Shown: positions 33,920 to 42,554 of the stretch, piece by piece
Layout: every line of letters starts with the position of its first letter
Position numbering within the stretch: position 1 is the stretch's first letter
Source: UBA1952 sp965246905
Lineage (GTDB): Bacteria; Bacteroidota; Bacteroidia; Chitinophagales; Chitinophagaceae
Length of the DNA stretch: 64,000 bases
Reading direction: 5' to 3'
Assembly (NCBI GenBank): GCA_965246905.1
Contig: CBDFFZ010000014.1
Span: 62,001-126,000, forward strand
Translations under genes and position numbers: made by a program
Notes under the pieces: model-generated
Databases searched by the model: none
The model's input: the letters and a program-made list of their open reading frames with translations, nothing else
What the model was told of the DNA's origin: nothing

Positions 33920-35635
33920 TTAGCAAAGCTGTTGTTCGGGGAGGCGGGTAATTTCGGTAAGCAGGCTGGTAAGGCGCGGCTTTACAATGGCGCTGTTGGC
34001 AGCATTGGGCGTGGCTACATATGCACTCCACGCCTGTGTCCAGTAATAATTGGAGGTTTGCCCGGAAAGAAGAATACTTTTAAAAGCTGTTTTTTGCGTG
34101 GCAGATACATCAACGCCTAAAAGGAGCAGGCAGCAATAATCAACCAGCAGGTCGGGGTCGCCGGCATTGGCAAAAGCAAGCGTAAAGGCGAGCACATCAA
34201 TCTTGATGGCTGTGCCGGTGCCTGCGGCAAAGCCTGAGCCCAGCATCATTTCGGTAAAAGAAAGACGCTTGGGGTAGGTATTGGAGTTGATCCAGAGCTC
34301 ATAATATTCAGGCGTCTGGTACCAGGCTGCATAGCCGGATACATTGGGCGGCTCGCCGAGATCGAGGCCGTTGTTGGCGCCGTAAGTAACGAGGTAAGAC
34401 CATATCTTATACTGATTTTCTACAGTAAAATTTGCCGGCAGCATAATGCCAAATGTTCGGAAGGTACCTGCCAGAAAATCCAGCGGTGTCCGGATGTAGC
34501 AGCCCCGGCTCAGCATATCATAAAAGTGATCGCTCTTCAGGAGCATCTTCAAAACCGGCACAATATTAAAATTACTGGCAATGAGCTGGGCTGCAAGCGG
34601 GTCAATGATATTGGTTTGCACATTGGCATCGATCACATAATAAACGAAGTAGCGGTAGAGCTTCTGGCAGATGTAATTGGCCGTCTCGCTCTTTGCAAAG
34701 ATCATACTGATGAGCGCGTCTGTTTCAAGTGCACCGGCTGTGCCGCTCTGGTAAGCGATAGACGTATTATTGTAAAAAGAAGAGAACACTTTGGCACCTG
34801 TACTATGCTTGGTAGCATCGAAATAGGAAGTGAGCGTAGTAGCATTGATACGCCAGCCGGTAAGCACTTTTGCCGCAGCCTTTACATCATCTTCAATATA
34901 GTTTGGTGTATTGTACTTACCTACGGTAAATAATTCCTGTAGCTCGCGGCCATAGTTTTCATCAGGCGCGGTGCTTGTATTGGCATAGCCATTCAGGTAG
35001 CGCAACATGCCGATGTCCACTGTTACGTTCTTCACCAGTGTTTTAAAATTGCCCAGCGCATTGGCGCGCAGCATAGCATGATGGATATAGCCGTAACGCG
35101 CATCGCCAATGGTATTGAGCTCTGTAGAAAAATGGTTGTGCCAGAAAAAAACCATTTTTTCCAGAATACTCAGGTTCTGGTTCAGGATTAGCCCCATCCA
35201 CCAGGATTTTAAGGACGCGCGCCGCTTGCTGTTCACCGTGCCATCGCCATACGCGGCTGTAACCCATGTTTGCCCGGCAGCGATACCGGTAGGGTCTGTA
35301 TAAGTAGCGGTTTCATAATTATTCAGGGGTGGAGCCGGTGCGGCGGCAGGCGCATTGGAGAAAAGATAATCCACTGCGGCACTCATCGTCATGCCTTTGA
35401 GCATCTGTATATCTGCCGGTTTTACACCGAAAGTAGTGCGGCGGAGAAGATGAACCACCTCAGCATCCGTCCATTGGCCGGAGTATTGCGTAAGGTAGGA
35501 AGTGCCGCGCTGCAGGCCATGTGGCTCTACTTTATTGGCATATTTCTTAAACACCTTGTCCTCGCCGGATTGCGGCTCAGCTGTTTGGGTGGCAATTATT
35601 TCTTCCAGAAATTCACGGCGGTTAACGTGGCCCAT
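33920..35635 (-). CDS. DUF1800 family protein
   Basis: 571 residues, predominantly helical. Hallmarks: HLLRRTTFGVKPADI near residue 84, MVFFWHNHFST near 161, NENYGRELQEL-like DENYGRELQELFTVG near 224, VLTGWRI, and NVSGYAAWYQTPEYY near 428 (compare the family's P-x-V-x-G-W). Partner of the DUF1501 gene downstream; first gene of the two-gene unit. It begins MGHVNRREFLEEIIAT, without a clear signal peptide. Confidence 0.92.
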   Translation of the reverse strand: MGHVNRREFLEEIIATQTAEPQSGEDKVFKKYANKVEPHGLQRGTSYLTQYSGQWTDAEVVHLLRRTTFGVKPADIQMLKGMTMSAAVDYLFSNAPAAAPAPPLNNYETATYTDPTGIAAGQTWVTAAYGDGTVNSKRRASLKSWWMGLILNQNLSILEKMVFFWHNHFSTELNTIGDARYGYIHHAMLRANALGNFKTLVKNVTVDIGMLRYLNGYANTSTAPDENYGRELQELFTVGKYNTPNYIEDDVKAAAKVLTGWRINATTLTSYFDATKHSTGAKVFSSFYNNTSIAYQSGTAGALETDALISMIFAKSETANYICQKLYRYFVYYVIDANVQTNIIDPLAAQLIASNFNIVPVLKMLLKSDHFYDMLSRGCYIRTPLDFLAGTFRTFGIMLPANFTVENQYKIWSYLVTYGANNGLDLGEPPNVSGYAAWYQTPEYYELWINSNTYPKRLSFTEMMLGSGFAAGTGTAIKIDVLAFTLAFANAGDPDLLVDYCCLLLLGVDVSATQKTAFKSILLSGQTSNYYWTQAWSAYVATPNAANSAIVKPRLTSLLTEITRLPEQQLC

Positions 35636-35749
35636 GATGCAGCATTTTTATGGTGGACAATCTTTTTTGCGGATAGTTTAATTTTCCAGAAAAAAATATT
35701 CCTAAAGCTACATACCTGCTATGTTAATGAGCATATCGGCGCTTGTTAA

Positions 35750-36229
35750 TTAGGAGGCCTCCTGCCCGCGCCTCATCTTTTCCCCCCAGCTTTTAAAAGC
35801 CTCTTCCGCAAGCTCATTCGGGTAGTGTACCATACTTAATGCACGTGCCTGCCACGGCAAGGCCAGCTCTCTGAATATTTTGGCATCATCAAAGCCATAG
35901 GCCGCGCTTAGCTCTTTGCTATTGGCAAAATATACGCCGTCCATCATAGTCCAGTAGATGGCCGCCATACACATGGGGCAGGGCTCGCCGCTGCTGTAGA
36001 TAACACAGCCGGCCAACTCGAGCGTTTTCATATTTTTACAGGCATCGCGGATGGCCTGCACCTCTGCATGCGCGGTAGGGTCGGTGTTCTTAAACATCTG
36101 GTTCCAGCCGCGGCCTACCACCTCATTACCTTTTACGATCACAGCGCCAAAAGGCCCACCTTCGCCGCGGTTCATACCTTCCAATGCCAGCCGCGCAGCT
36201 TCATCCATAAATGCTTTTGCCCCATCCAT
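35750..36229 (-). CDS. Nucleoside/guanine deaminase (CDA fold)
   Basis: 159 residues from MDGAKAFMDEAARLA; a GTG 15 codons upstream overlaps the divergent promoter and is not chosen. Zinc site HAEVQAI and SSGEPCPMCMAAIYW (His-Ala-Glu and Pro-Cys-x2-Cys). The C-terminal FRELALPWQARALSM and GGPFGAVIVKGNEVVGRGWN agree with GuaD-type guanine deaminases rather than tRNA adenosine deaminase. The divergent neighbour (36333) is an amidohydrolase of the deaminase type, suggesting both act in nucleobase catabolism. Confidence 0.85.
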   Translation of the reverse strand: MDGAKAFMDEAARLALEGMNRGEGGPFGAVIVKGNEVVGRGWNQMFKNTDPTAHAEVQAIRDACKNMKTLELAGCVIYSSGEPCPMCMAAIYWTMMDGVYFANSKELSAAYGFDDAKIFRELALPWQARALSMVHYPNELAEEAFKSWGEKMRRGQEAS

Positions 36230-36304
36230 AATTTTGTTGTTGATAAAAGGAGTGCCATTAAAATTCGTCTTCACCCGGCACCTTTATAAGCACGGCAGCA
36301 GTTG

Positions 36305-36312
36305 TAGTTTTG
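36305..36312 (+). promoter_or_regulatory. -7 element TAGTTTTG before amidohydrolase
   Basis: Exact TAnnTTTG match 20 bp before the ATG at 36333, in the 100-bp divergent gap; no clear -33 element. Confidence 0.5.
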
Positions 36313-36332
36313 CGTCGCTCATTCTATATACA

Positions 36333-37508
36333 ATGGCTCAAACACAGAACAGGCTGCTTACTGCTACGCGTATCCATAACGGCCACGGCTGGATGCCTGC
36401 TGAAAGCTGCATCGAGGTTGCGGAGGATGGAATTATTATAGCCATTCACCCGGAAAATACCGGTGGAAAAGCGGAACATTTCGATGGCATTCTTGTCCCC
36501 GGATTTGTAAATGCGCATTGCCACTTGGAACTTTCACATCTAAAGGATTTGGTACCTGAGGGCACGGGACTAATTCCTTTCTTACAGGCGATACCTGTGC
36601 AGAGAAATAATTTTACGGATGAGCAAAAGAAGGCCGCGAGGATAGATGCTTATCATGAGTTGCTACGCAATGGCATAGTTGCTGTAGGCGACATCGCTAA
36701 TAGTAATGAAACACTGGATGTGCGGCTGCTCGATGGCCTGCACCTGCATACATTCGTTGAATGCATTGGCTTTACGGAAGCATTTGCGCCGGCAAGATTA
36801 GCTTACTCAGTAGAAGTGATGGATGCGTTTGCTGCACAAAAAGCAAATGAGAAACTCCTGCGGCAGTCCGTAATTCCTCATGCGCCCTATTCGGTATCCG
36901 GTGCGCTTTTCCGGCTGATCAATGAACTCGATCCGGATAGTCTCATTTCTATTCACAACCAGGAAAGCCCCGCTGAGGATGCCTATTATCAGTCAAAAAC
37001 CGGCGATGTGCGGAAGCTGCTCCTCGGCCTCGGTATTGATGATGCTTTTTTTGTGCCTACGGGCAAATCCTCCCTACAATCCTATCTACCTTATTTTAGC
37101 GCAATGCATCCATTGATCCTGGTACATAATACCTGCACAACTGAAGAAGATATAAGGTTTACGCAGAGCCGGAGCAATAAAATCTTCTGGTGCCTGTGCC
37201 CGAACGCCAATCAATACATTGAACAGGCATTGCCGGACGTAAAAATGCTGCTGGAGCATGGCGCGGAAATCTGTATCGGCACAGACAGCCTTGCGTCCAA
37301 TCACCAGTTGTCTGTGTTGGATGAATTGCATGTTCTGAAGCAGGCTTTTCCGTTCCTGAATTGGGAAGATCTCCTGCGTTGGGGTACGCTAAACGGCGCG
37401 CGGGCCCTGCGCATGAATAACCGGATAGGAAGTATTGAGCCGGGAAAGCAGCCGGGAATTCTGTACCTCGAAAACACCGAATCAAAGAGGGTAATGCGCA
37501 TTTTGTAG
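36333..37508 (+). CDS. Amidohydrolase family deaminase/hydrolase
   Basis: 391 residues from MAQTQNRLLTATRIHNGHGW; the frame is open upstream but that part overlaps the divergent deaminase. Metal-binding signature: GFVNAHCHLELSHL (His-x-His), PHAPYSVSGALF, SIHNQES, LVHNTCTTEEDI and CIGTDSLASNH (Asp), in the order of the SsnA/MtaD/guanine-deaminase branch. N-terminal and C-terminal segments make the composite beta-sandwich. Substrate not determined; the neighbour suggests a purine derivative. Confidence 0.85.
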   Translation: MAQTQNRLLTATRIHNGHGWMPAESCIEVAEDGIIIAIHPENTGGKAEHFDGILVPGFVNAHCHLELSHLKDLVPEGTGLIPFLQAIPVQRNNFTDEQKKAARIDAYHELLRNGIVAVGDIANSNETLDVRLLDGLHLHTFVECIGFTEAFAPARLAYSVEVMDAFAAQKANEKLLRQSVIPHAPYSVSGALFRLINELDPDSLISIHNQESPAEDAYYQSKTGDVRKLLLGLGIDDAFFVPTGKSSLQSYLPYFSAMHPLILVHNTCTTEEDIRFTQSRSNKIFWCLCPNANQYIEQALPDVKMLLEHGAEICIGTDSLASNHQLSVLDELHVLKQAFPFLNWEDLLRWGTLNGARALRMNNRIGSIEPGKQPGILYLENTESKRVMRIL

Positions 37509-37510
37509 AA

Positions 37511-37822
37511 TCAACCGGGAAATATTCTATGACTTCCTTTTGGATTTCTTCCGGTATGAAAGATAGAAGAGACATAAACAATCCCTTGCTTCGGGATCTG
37601 CTTATAAATAACAGCGAAAGGAAAAACCTCAATAACTGCCTGCCTAAAGCCGCTTTTTGTCATTGTAAAATAATCCGGATGCTCGCTTATCCGGGTCAGT
37701 ATATCTTCAACAGCAATTTCAAAACGCCTACCTAAGCCGGGCTGCTGCTCATTGTACCATATAAAAGATTTCCGAAACTCTTCCAATGCTTTCGGGTGAA
37801 ATACAATTTCAGGCTGTTTCAT
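37511..37822 (-). CDS. RelE/ParE-family toxin
   Basis: 103 residues. IVFHPKALEEFRKSFIWYNEQQPGLG is the ParE/RelE helical hairpin, with RISEHPDYFTMTKSG, FPFAVIYKQI and VSSIFHTGRNPK at the C-terminus. Family members cut translating mRNA (RelE) or poison gyrase (ParE); which applies is not clear. Its start overlaps the 3' end of the upstream antitoxin-like gene by 4 bp (ATGA), the usual coupled layout. Confidence 0.85.
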   Translation of the reverse strand: MKQPEIVFHPKALEEFRKSFIWYNEQQPGLGRRFEIAVEDILTRISEHPDYFTMTKSGFRQAVIEVFPFAVIYKQIPKQGIVYVSSIFHTGRNPKGSHRIFPG

Positions 37823-38070
37823 GCAGGGTCTGTATTACCTGCTCTGGCAGCTACTTTTACCTGTTTCCAGCTATAGCCTTTAACCTTACCTGTTTCCAGA
37901 TCATTGAAACGGCACTCCTGTTCAGCATTAAAGGCGATCTCATCTTCATTTACCAATCCTGTTAAAATCTCTTCAGCCTGATGTGGCTTAAAGGTGATCC
38001 CCAATACCTTTGCCATTTCCTCGATAAAAGGAAGCTGTGAAGGCTGAATATTGCTGAGCAGGATGTCCAT
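37819..38070 (-). CDS. Antitoxin-like protein
   Basis: 83 residues, precedes and overlaps the RelE/ParE gene. The C-terminal FNDLETGKVKGYSWKQVKVAAR resembles the SWxEVK tail of addiction-module components that wrap the toxin. The N-terminal half (PFIEEMAKVLGITF) could be a short DNA-binding or dimer segment. Probably autoregulates the pair with the toxin (family knowledge). Confidence 0.7.
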   Translation of the reverse strand: MDILLSNIQPSQLPFIEEMAKVLGITFKPHQAEEILTGLVNEDEIAFNAEQECRFNDLETGKVKGYSWKQVKVAARAGNTDPA

Positions 38071-38146
38071 AGCTTGATAATTAATAGCTATCGAAGTTAA
38101 TCATTTTCTTCCGGCCTGGAAAAGCCGCGGTACACGGGTTTAAACG

Positions 38147-38177
38147 AAAATCCCGGCCATAGAACAGCCGGGATTTT
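38147..38177 (-). terminator. Terminator after moxR
   Basis: AAAATCCCGGC-CATAGAACA-GCCGGGATTTT, an 11-bp perfect stem with T-runs on both strands, 23 bp past the stop of the MoxR gene and also facing the toxin-antitoxin genes. Confidence 0.85.
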
Positions 38178-38199
38178 ATTTATAAAAACGATGCATTTA

Positions 38200-39204
38200 C
38201 TAAGGCACTTCCACCACATTCAGAATCTCATTCAGAATCATTTCCGACGTAATATTTTCCGCTTCTGCTTCATAGGTAATCCCAATCCGGTGGCGCATTA
38301 CATCGTGGCAAACGGCGCGAATATCTTCCGGAATCACATAACCACGGCGCTTGATAAAGGCATAGGCTTTTGCAGCAAGGGCAAGGTTAATGCTGGCGCG
38401 TGGCGAAGCTCCATAGGATATAAGCGGTTTCAGCTTATTGAGCTTATAATCTTCCGGGAAGCGCGTTGCGAATACGATATCGAGGATGTACTGCTCGATC
38501 TTCTCATCCATATAAACCTCCCGTACCAGGCCACGTGCCTTAATGATGTCCTCAGTAGTTACTACAGCATTTATTTTAGGGTTGCCCTGCGGGTTAAGGT
38601 TCTGGCGGATGATCTGGCGCTCTTCTTCCTTCTTCGGATAAGTGATAACCACTTTCAGCATAAAGCGGTCCACCTGGGCTTCGGGCAGCTCGTAAGTGCC
38701 TTCCTGCTCAATCGGGTTTTGAGTGGCCAATACCAAGAAGGGCTCATCTAATTTATAGGTCTGGTCGCCAATGGTTACCTGCCGCTCCTGCATCGCCTCG
38801 AGCAGCGCGCTCTGCACTTTTGCCGGAGCGCGGTTTATTTCATCCGCAAGAATAAAATTGGAGAAGATAGGCCCCTTGCGCACCGAAAATTCATGCGCCT
38901 GCGGATTGTACATCATCGTTCCCAAAATATCTGCCGGCAACAGATCCGGTGTAAACTGGATCCGGCTGAAGCGGGCATGAATGGCCGATGCCATCGATTT
39001 AATGGCCAGTGTTTTTGCAAGGCCGGGCACACCTTCGAGCAGTATATGGCCCTGTGCGAGCATGCCTATGAGCAGGCGCTCTACCATGTGCTTCTGGCCT
39101 ACCACGGCTTTATTGAGCTCCATCGTAAGCAGGTCTATAAAGGCGCTTTGCTGGTGTATGCGCTCATTGAGCTCACGGATATCGGTAGATGTAAGGGTAT
39201 CCAT
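38200..39204 (-). CDS. MoxR family AAA+ ATPase
   Basis: 334 residues. Walker A in LLEGVPGLAKTLAIKSMA (near residue 57), Walker B FILADEINRAPAKVQSAL, sensor-1 LATQNPIEQEGTYELPEAQ, and the C-terminal lid with YGASPRASINLALAAKA. MoxR proteins act as chaperones that mature or activate partner complexes, usually with VWA-domain proteins encoded next to them. No DUF58 or VWA gene is adjacent here, which is unusual for the family. Confidence 0.93.
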   Translation of the reverse strand: MDTLTSTDIRELNERIHQQSAFIDLLTMELNKAVVGQKHMVERLLIGMLAQGHILLEGVPGLAKTLAIKSMASAIHARFSRIQFTPDLLPADILGTMMYNPQAHEFSVRKGPIFSNFILADEINRAPAKVQSALLEAMQERQVTIGDQTYKLDEPFLVLATQNPIEQEGTYELPEAQVDRFMLKVVITYPKKEEERQIIRQNLNPQGNPKINAVVTTEDIIKARGLVREVYMDEKIEQYILDIVFATRFPEDYKLNKLKPLISYGASPRASINLALAAKAYAFIKRRGYVIPEDIRAVCHDVMRHRIGITYEAEAENITSEMILNEILNVVEVP

Positions 39205-39294
39205 TGTTGAAAAGATTGACGGATTTTATGGCGTAAAAATAACCGCGCTGCCGCTATAATTGCAGTTAAATCTTCCTTAAACGAGGCCGCGCTT

Positions 39295-39302
39295 TACCTT
39301 TG
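39295..39302 (+). promoter_or_regulatory. -7 element giving a leaderless or near-leaderless transcript
   Basis: TACCTTTG ends 5 bp before the ATG at 39308, so transcription would begin at about the start codon. Exact TAnnTTTG match. Confidence 0.5.
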
Positions 39303-39307
39303 CAGGA

Positions 39308-39640
39308 ATGGAAAATTTTGAGCAGCGCTGGAAGGCCGTGGAAACTTTGCTGGAAGGGCGATTTGAGAAGGTGCCGGATATGGAAGGTATGCTGTTTCTT
39401 ATTGGCATGAACGAGTTTGGCAACGGGCCTAAAAAAGCAAAATTCACCAAGGAGCAGAAGCAGGACTTAATGCATATCGCCGTTTGCTCCTTGCTGGCCC
39501 AGGAAGGTTATTACGAACTGCAGGGCTATGATGAGGATGGCTGGCCGCATTTCATCCCGCTAAAGGAAGTGGAAGTAGCGGATATGCAGGGGCAAGAGGA
39601 GTTGCTCAAAGAATGTATGATCCGGTATTTTGACTGCTGA
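39308..39640 (+). CDS. Conserved Bacteroidota hypothetical
   Basis: 110 residues, soluble and acidic: MENFEQRWKAVETLLEGRFE, then LIGMNEFGNGPKKAKFTKEQ and the C-terminal EELLKECMIRYF. I recognise the pattern as a small conserved protein of the phylum, without a known function. No signal or TM segment. The next Met is 23 residues in, so the ATG right after the -7 element is the natural start. Confidence 0.7.
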   Translation: MENFEQRWKAVETLLEGRFEKVPDMEGMLFLIGMNEFGNGPKKAKFTKEQKQDLMHIAVCSLLAQEGYYELQGYDEDGWPHFIPLKEVEVADMQGQEELLKECMIRYFDC

Positions 39641-39719
39641 TTTTTTTTCTTACATATACACAGCAACACAAGACGCTTTGTTTCGTGCAAATAATCCCAA
39701 TAATCTGAATTTTCAGCGT

Positions 39720-40676
39720 TTATTTCTTGCCGGTCAGATCCCGCAACTGCGCTAAAATATCCGGGATGCGCTTTACATAGTTCAGCTCTTTCATTTTGTC
39801 TCTCGCCTCTTCTACAGGGCTGCCGAAATAGATTTTGCCGCCTTCGATGCTGCTTGCCACACCGCTTTGCGCATATACCACCGCGCCCTTGCCAATGATG
39901 AGATCCTTGCTTACGCCTACCTGCCCCCAAAGGATCACCTCATCCTCAATAATGGCTTTGCCCCCAATACCTACCTGCGCAGCAAACAGGCAGTTTTTGC
40001 CAATCACCGCGCCGTGGCCTATGTGAATATGGCTATCGGTTTTGGTACCCTGTCCTATTATGGTGTCACCGCTTACTCCTTTATCTATCGTACAGCAGGC
40101 ACCAATCTCCACATCGTCCTGTATCACCACGCGGCCGCAGCTTTCGAGCTTATCGTATTGCGAGGCGCGCTCTTTCCGGCGTTTAAAATAAAATGCATCT
40201 GCACCGATCACCGTTCCGGAATGAATGATCACATTATCGCCAATTATACTGTCGTCATAGATCGTAACATTGGGATGAATAATACAGTTCTTGCCAATGG
40301 TTACATGATTGCCCACAAATACGCCCGGCTGCAGGTGTGTACCCTCGCCGATAACTGCGCTGTCTGAGATCATTTGCGTAGCAGGCTCAAACGGACGAAA
40401 ACGCTTTACCAGCTTCACATAAGCGCTGAATGGATCCTCGGTAACCAGCAAAGTTTTCCCCTCCGGGCAGGTTACTTCCTTATTGATGATAATAATGGTG
40501 GCGGCAGAATTCAGGCATTTATCATAATACTTTTCAAAATCCACGAAGGATATATCGCCGGGCTGCACTTTATGAATTTCATTGATGCCGGTGGCCTCCT
40601 GGGTAATATCGCCTATCAGCTTTGCGCCGGTAAATGCTGCAAGCCATTGTACGGATACCGGTTGATCGAGCTTCAT
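39720..40676 (-). CDS. LpxD-like UDP-3-O-acylglucosamine N-acyltransferase
   Basis: 318 residues. The N-terminal uridine-binding domain (VQWLAAFTGAKLIGD, KVQPGDISFVDF) is followed by a left-handed beta-helix of [LIV]-G-x4 hexapeptides from about 105 to 285 (VIGEGTHLQPGVFVGNHVTI, IIHSGTVIGADAFY). HIHIGHGAVIGKN holds the catalytic His. The family adds the N-linked acyl chain in lipid A synthesis. It is slightly shorter than typical LpxD and is not near lpxC/fabZ, so it may be the second LpxD-like paralogue many Bacteroidota carry. Its promoter overlaps that of the divergent aminotransferase. Confidence 0.85.
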   Translation of the reverse strand: MKLDQPVSVQWLAAFTGAKLIGDITQEATGINEIHKVQPGDISFVDFEKYYDKCLNSAATIIIINKEVTCPEGKTLLVTEDPFSAYVKLVKRFRPFEPATQMISDSAVIGEGTHLQPGVFVGNHVTIGKNCIIHPNVTIYDDSIIGDNVIIHSGTVIGADAFYFKRRKERASQYDKLESCGRVVIQDDVEIGACCTIDKGVSGDTIIGQGTKTDSHIHIGHGAVIGKNCLFAAQVGIGGKAIIEDEVILWGQVGVSKDLIIGKGAVVYAQSGVASSIEGGKIYFGSPVEEARDKMKELNYVKRIPDILAQLRDLTGKK

Positions 40677-40692
40677 AAAATATAAGTTTGCG

Positions 40693-40706
40693 CAAAAGTA
40701 TCTTTG
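40693..40706. promoter_or_regulatory. Overlapping divergent -7 elements
   Basis: Minus strand TACTTTTG (40700-40693) and plus strand TATCTTTG (40699-40706) share the TA at 40699-40700. Both match TAnnTTTG. They lie 17 bp before the lpxD-like ATG and 58 bp before the aminotransferase ATG. Confidence 0.55.
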
Positions 40707-40739
40707 GATTCCGGATTTCAGATTCCAGATTCCGAATTA
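40706..40739. repeat. GATTCCAGATT-type degenerate repeat
   Basis: GGATTTCAGATTCCAGATTC, one of several GATT-rich degenerate repeats at gene borders in this window (also near 12700, 46250, 46430, 61950). Confidence 0.5.
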
Positions 40740-40763
40740 TTTATAAAAACAACAGCGCCGGAT

Positions 40764-41585
40764 ATGTTTATTAATATAAACGGGAAACTTCTCCCGGAAG
40801 ATCTTGCCACCATTCCACATGATAGTCGCGCATTCCGCTATGGCCACGGCCTTTTTGAGACGATGCTGTTTGAGAATGGTCATATTGCGCTCGAAGATCT
40901 CCATTGGTCGAGGCTATTCGCCGGCATGGCACAATTGTATTTTGAAATACCCGGACATTTAACCGGGCAGCATCTTGCGGAAGAAATAAAGCGCACTGTG
41001 CGCAAAAACAGGCTGGAGGTTTTATGTCGCATACGCCTGCAGGTGTGGCCGGGCAGCGGCGGCCTTTACGATGCCACAAGTTATATGCCACATTTTATAA
41101 TTGAATGCTTCCCGCTACAGAAAGAGCTTACGGAGCTGAATGAGAATGGCCTGACTGTTGGCCTCGCAAGGGGTATAGCTAAAAGTATGGATAGCCTGGC
41201 CAACCTGAAATCATGTAATGCCCTGATTTATAGCATAGCCGCCCGGCAGGCGAAAGCCGGTAAATGGAATGATGCCCTTTTGCTCAATACAGAAGGCCGT
41301 ATAATTGAAAGCACAATTGCTAATATTTTTTGGGTAAAAACCGGTGTGATCTATACACCACCGCTTTCCGAAGGCTGCATTGGCGGGGTAATGAGGGAGC
41401 GATTGATGCAAATGTTACACACTAAAAATTTACCATGCCGTGAGGTGCCTTTAAGTGAAGCCATGATCTTTGAAGCTGATGAGTTATTTCTGACAAACGC
41501 CATAAGAAAGATAAAGTGGATTAGCCGATTAGGGGATAAAATTTATTCACACCATCTCCTTAAAGAGCTCAATTCCGGGATTTAA
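40764..41585 (+). CDS. Class IV PLP aminotransferase
   Basis: 273 residues from MFININGKLLPED; an upstream TTG lies in the promoter and is rejected. Fold-type IV landmarks: DSRAFRYGHGLFETMLF near the N-terminus, the PLP-Lys candidate in SLANLKSCNALIYS, IIESTIANIFWV and GCIGGVMRERLMQ. The family includes branched-chain aminotransferase, D-amino acid aminotransferase and 4-amino-4-deoxychorismate lyase; length and the compact N-terminus fit the last group best, but this is not secure. Confidence 0.8.
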   Translation: MFININGKLLPEDLATIPHDSRAFRYGHGLFETMLFENGHIALEDLHWSRLFAGMAQLYFEIPGHLTGQHLAEEIKRTVRKNRLEVLCRIRLQVWPGSGGLYDATSYMPHFIIECFPLQKELTELNENGLTVGLARGIAKSMDSLANLKSCNALIYSIAARQAKAGKWNDALLLNTEGRIIESTIANIFWVKTGVIYTPPLSEGCIGGVMRERLMQMLHTKNLPCREVPLSEAMIFEADELFLTNAIRKIKWISRLGDKIYSHHLLKELNSGI

Positions 41586-41689
41586 AAATGCTAATGGTAT
41601 CTAAAAGTATTGTGAAAAAGATGGCTGGTTAGCGGATGTTGGCCTCATTTTTAATGCGGATTAGATACATCAACAAAACATGCTCAAAA

Positions 41690-42451
41690 ATGAAAAGAAT
41701 ATTGATTCTATTGGCTGGCTTTACTACCTCATTGTATTCAGTGGCAAATGCACAGATAGGCATTGCGCCGGAAGTAGGTCTTAATATCGCCAATATGCGC
41801 GGTAGTTATAAATATAACGCATCAACTGGCAAACCTGGCACCGACGAAATTAAAGGGGGTGCGAAACTCGGTGTTAAAATAGGTGCAAACTTTAATATTA
41901 ATATTGCTGACCGTATTCAGATACAACCCGGTATATTTTATTCTATTAAGGGATATAAGCAAGGCGATAAACAAAATAACGAACATGGGTACTACAATGC
42001 ATCAACCCAGGAAAATGTAACCCTGCATTTTGCAGAAATACCGGTTAATGTTCAATATATGTTTAATGATCCGGGCGAAGGGCGCTTTTTTATAGGCCTT
42101 GGTGGCTTTATGGGTGTTGCTTTTTCTGGTAAAACAATTAAAGATCCTGGTACAGAAAGTATCTTTCCTTCATATAACAGCCAAAATGGAACCCATCCGG
42201 AAAAACTTGCTTCCGATGGTGGAAGTCTTAAATTTGGCAATGATGCGCCTAGTAACGATATGCGGCGTTTCGATTTTGGTGCCCAGGCTAATGTTGGTTA
42301 TCAGCTTCGCTCCGGCATTTTCTTCCGGGTAATGTATCAACTTGGAATATCAAACCTGTTGCCACAAGGAAACAGGCTCACTGGAGATGCTACTTTGCAC
42401 AGTTCTAATGCTACTGTATCGCTCGGCTACACCCTCGGCTACAAGAAGTAA
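41690..42451 (+). CDS. Outer-membrane beta-barrel protein (PorT/OMP family)
   Basis: 253 residues from MKRILILLAGFTTSLYSVANA, a clean signal peptide; the ATG 18 codons upstream would give a poorer one. The mature part has alternating amphipathic strands (GAKLGVKIGANFNINIADRI, PGIFYSIKGYKQGD) and ends on an aromatic/hydrophobic strand (VSLGYTLGYKK), the layout of small outer-membrane barrels. Monocistronic with a strong terminator. Role unknown; PorT-like proteins can belong to T9SS, but this one cannot be assigned to it. Confidence 0.8.
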   Translation: MKRILILLAGFTTSLYSVANAQIGIAPEVGLNIANMRGSYKYNASTGKPGTDEIKGGAKLGVKIGANFNINIADRIQIQPGIFYSIKGYKQGDKQNNEHGYYNASTQENVTLHFAEIPVNVQYMFNDPGEGRFFIGLGGFMGVAFSGKTIKDPGTESIFPSYNSQNGTHPEKLASDGGSLKFGNDAPSNDMRRFDFGAQANVGYQLRSGIFFRVMYQLGISNLLPQGNRLTGDATLHSSNATVSLGYTLGYKK

Positions 42452-42475
42452 TCGATTCCTTACTAATTTTCCAAA

Positions 42476-42503
42476 AAAGCAGCTCTTCACGGGGCTGCTT
42501 TTT
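42476..42503 (+). terminator. Terminator after barrel gene
   Basis: AAAGCAGC-TCTTCACGGG-GCTGCTTT followed by TT; 8-bp perfect stem. Confidence 0.75.
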
Positions 42504-42518
42504 CATTTATGCAGCATC

Positions 42519-42526
42519 TACCTTTG
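42519..42526 (+). promoter_or_regulatory. -7 element TACCTTTG for gltX
   Basis: Exact TAnnTTTG match 28 bp before the gltX ATG; downstream leader shared with the SDR gene at 18859. Confidence 0.55.
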
Positions 42527-42554
42527 CCGCGTCTTTTATTTTTAAGGAAATTTC

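Noticed and set aside
41690..42451. Barrel protein as the T9SS component PorT
   Set aside because: Only general small-barrel features are visible; no neighbouring T9SS genes support it.
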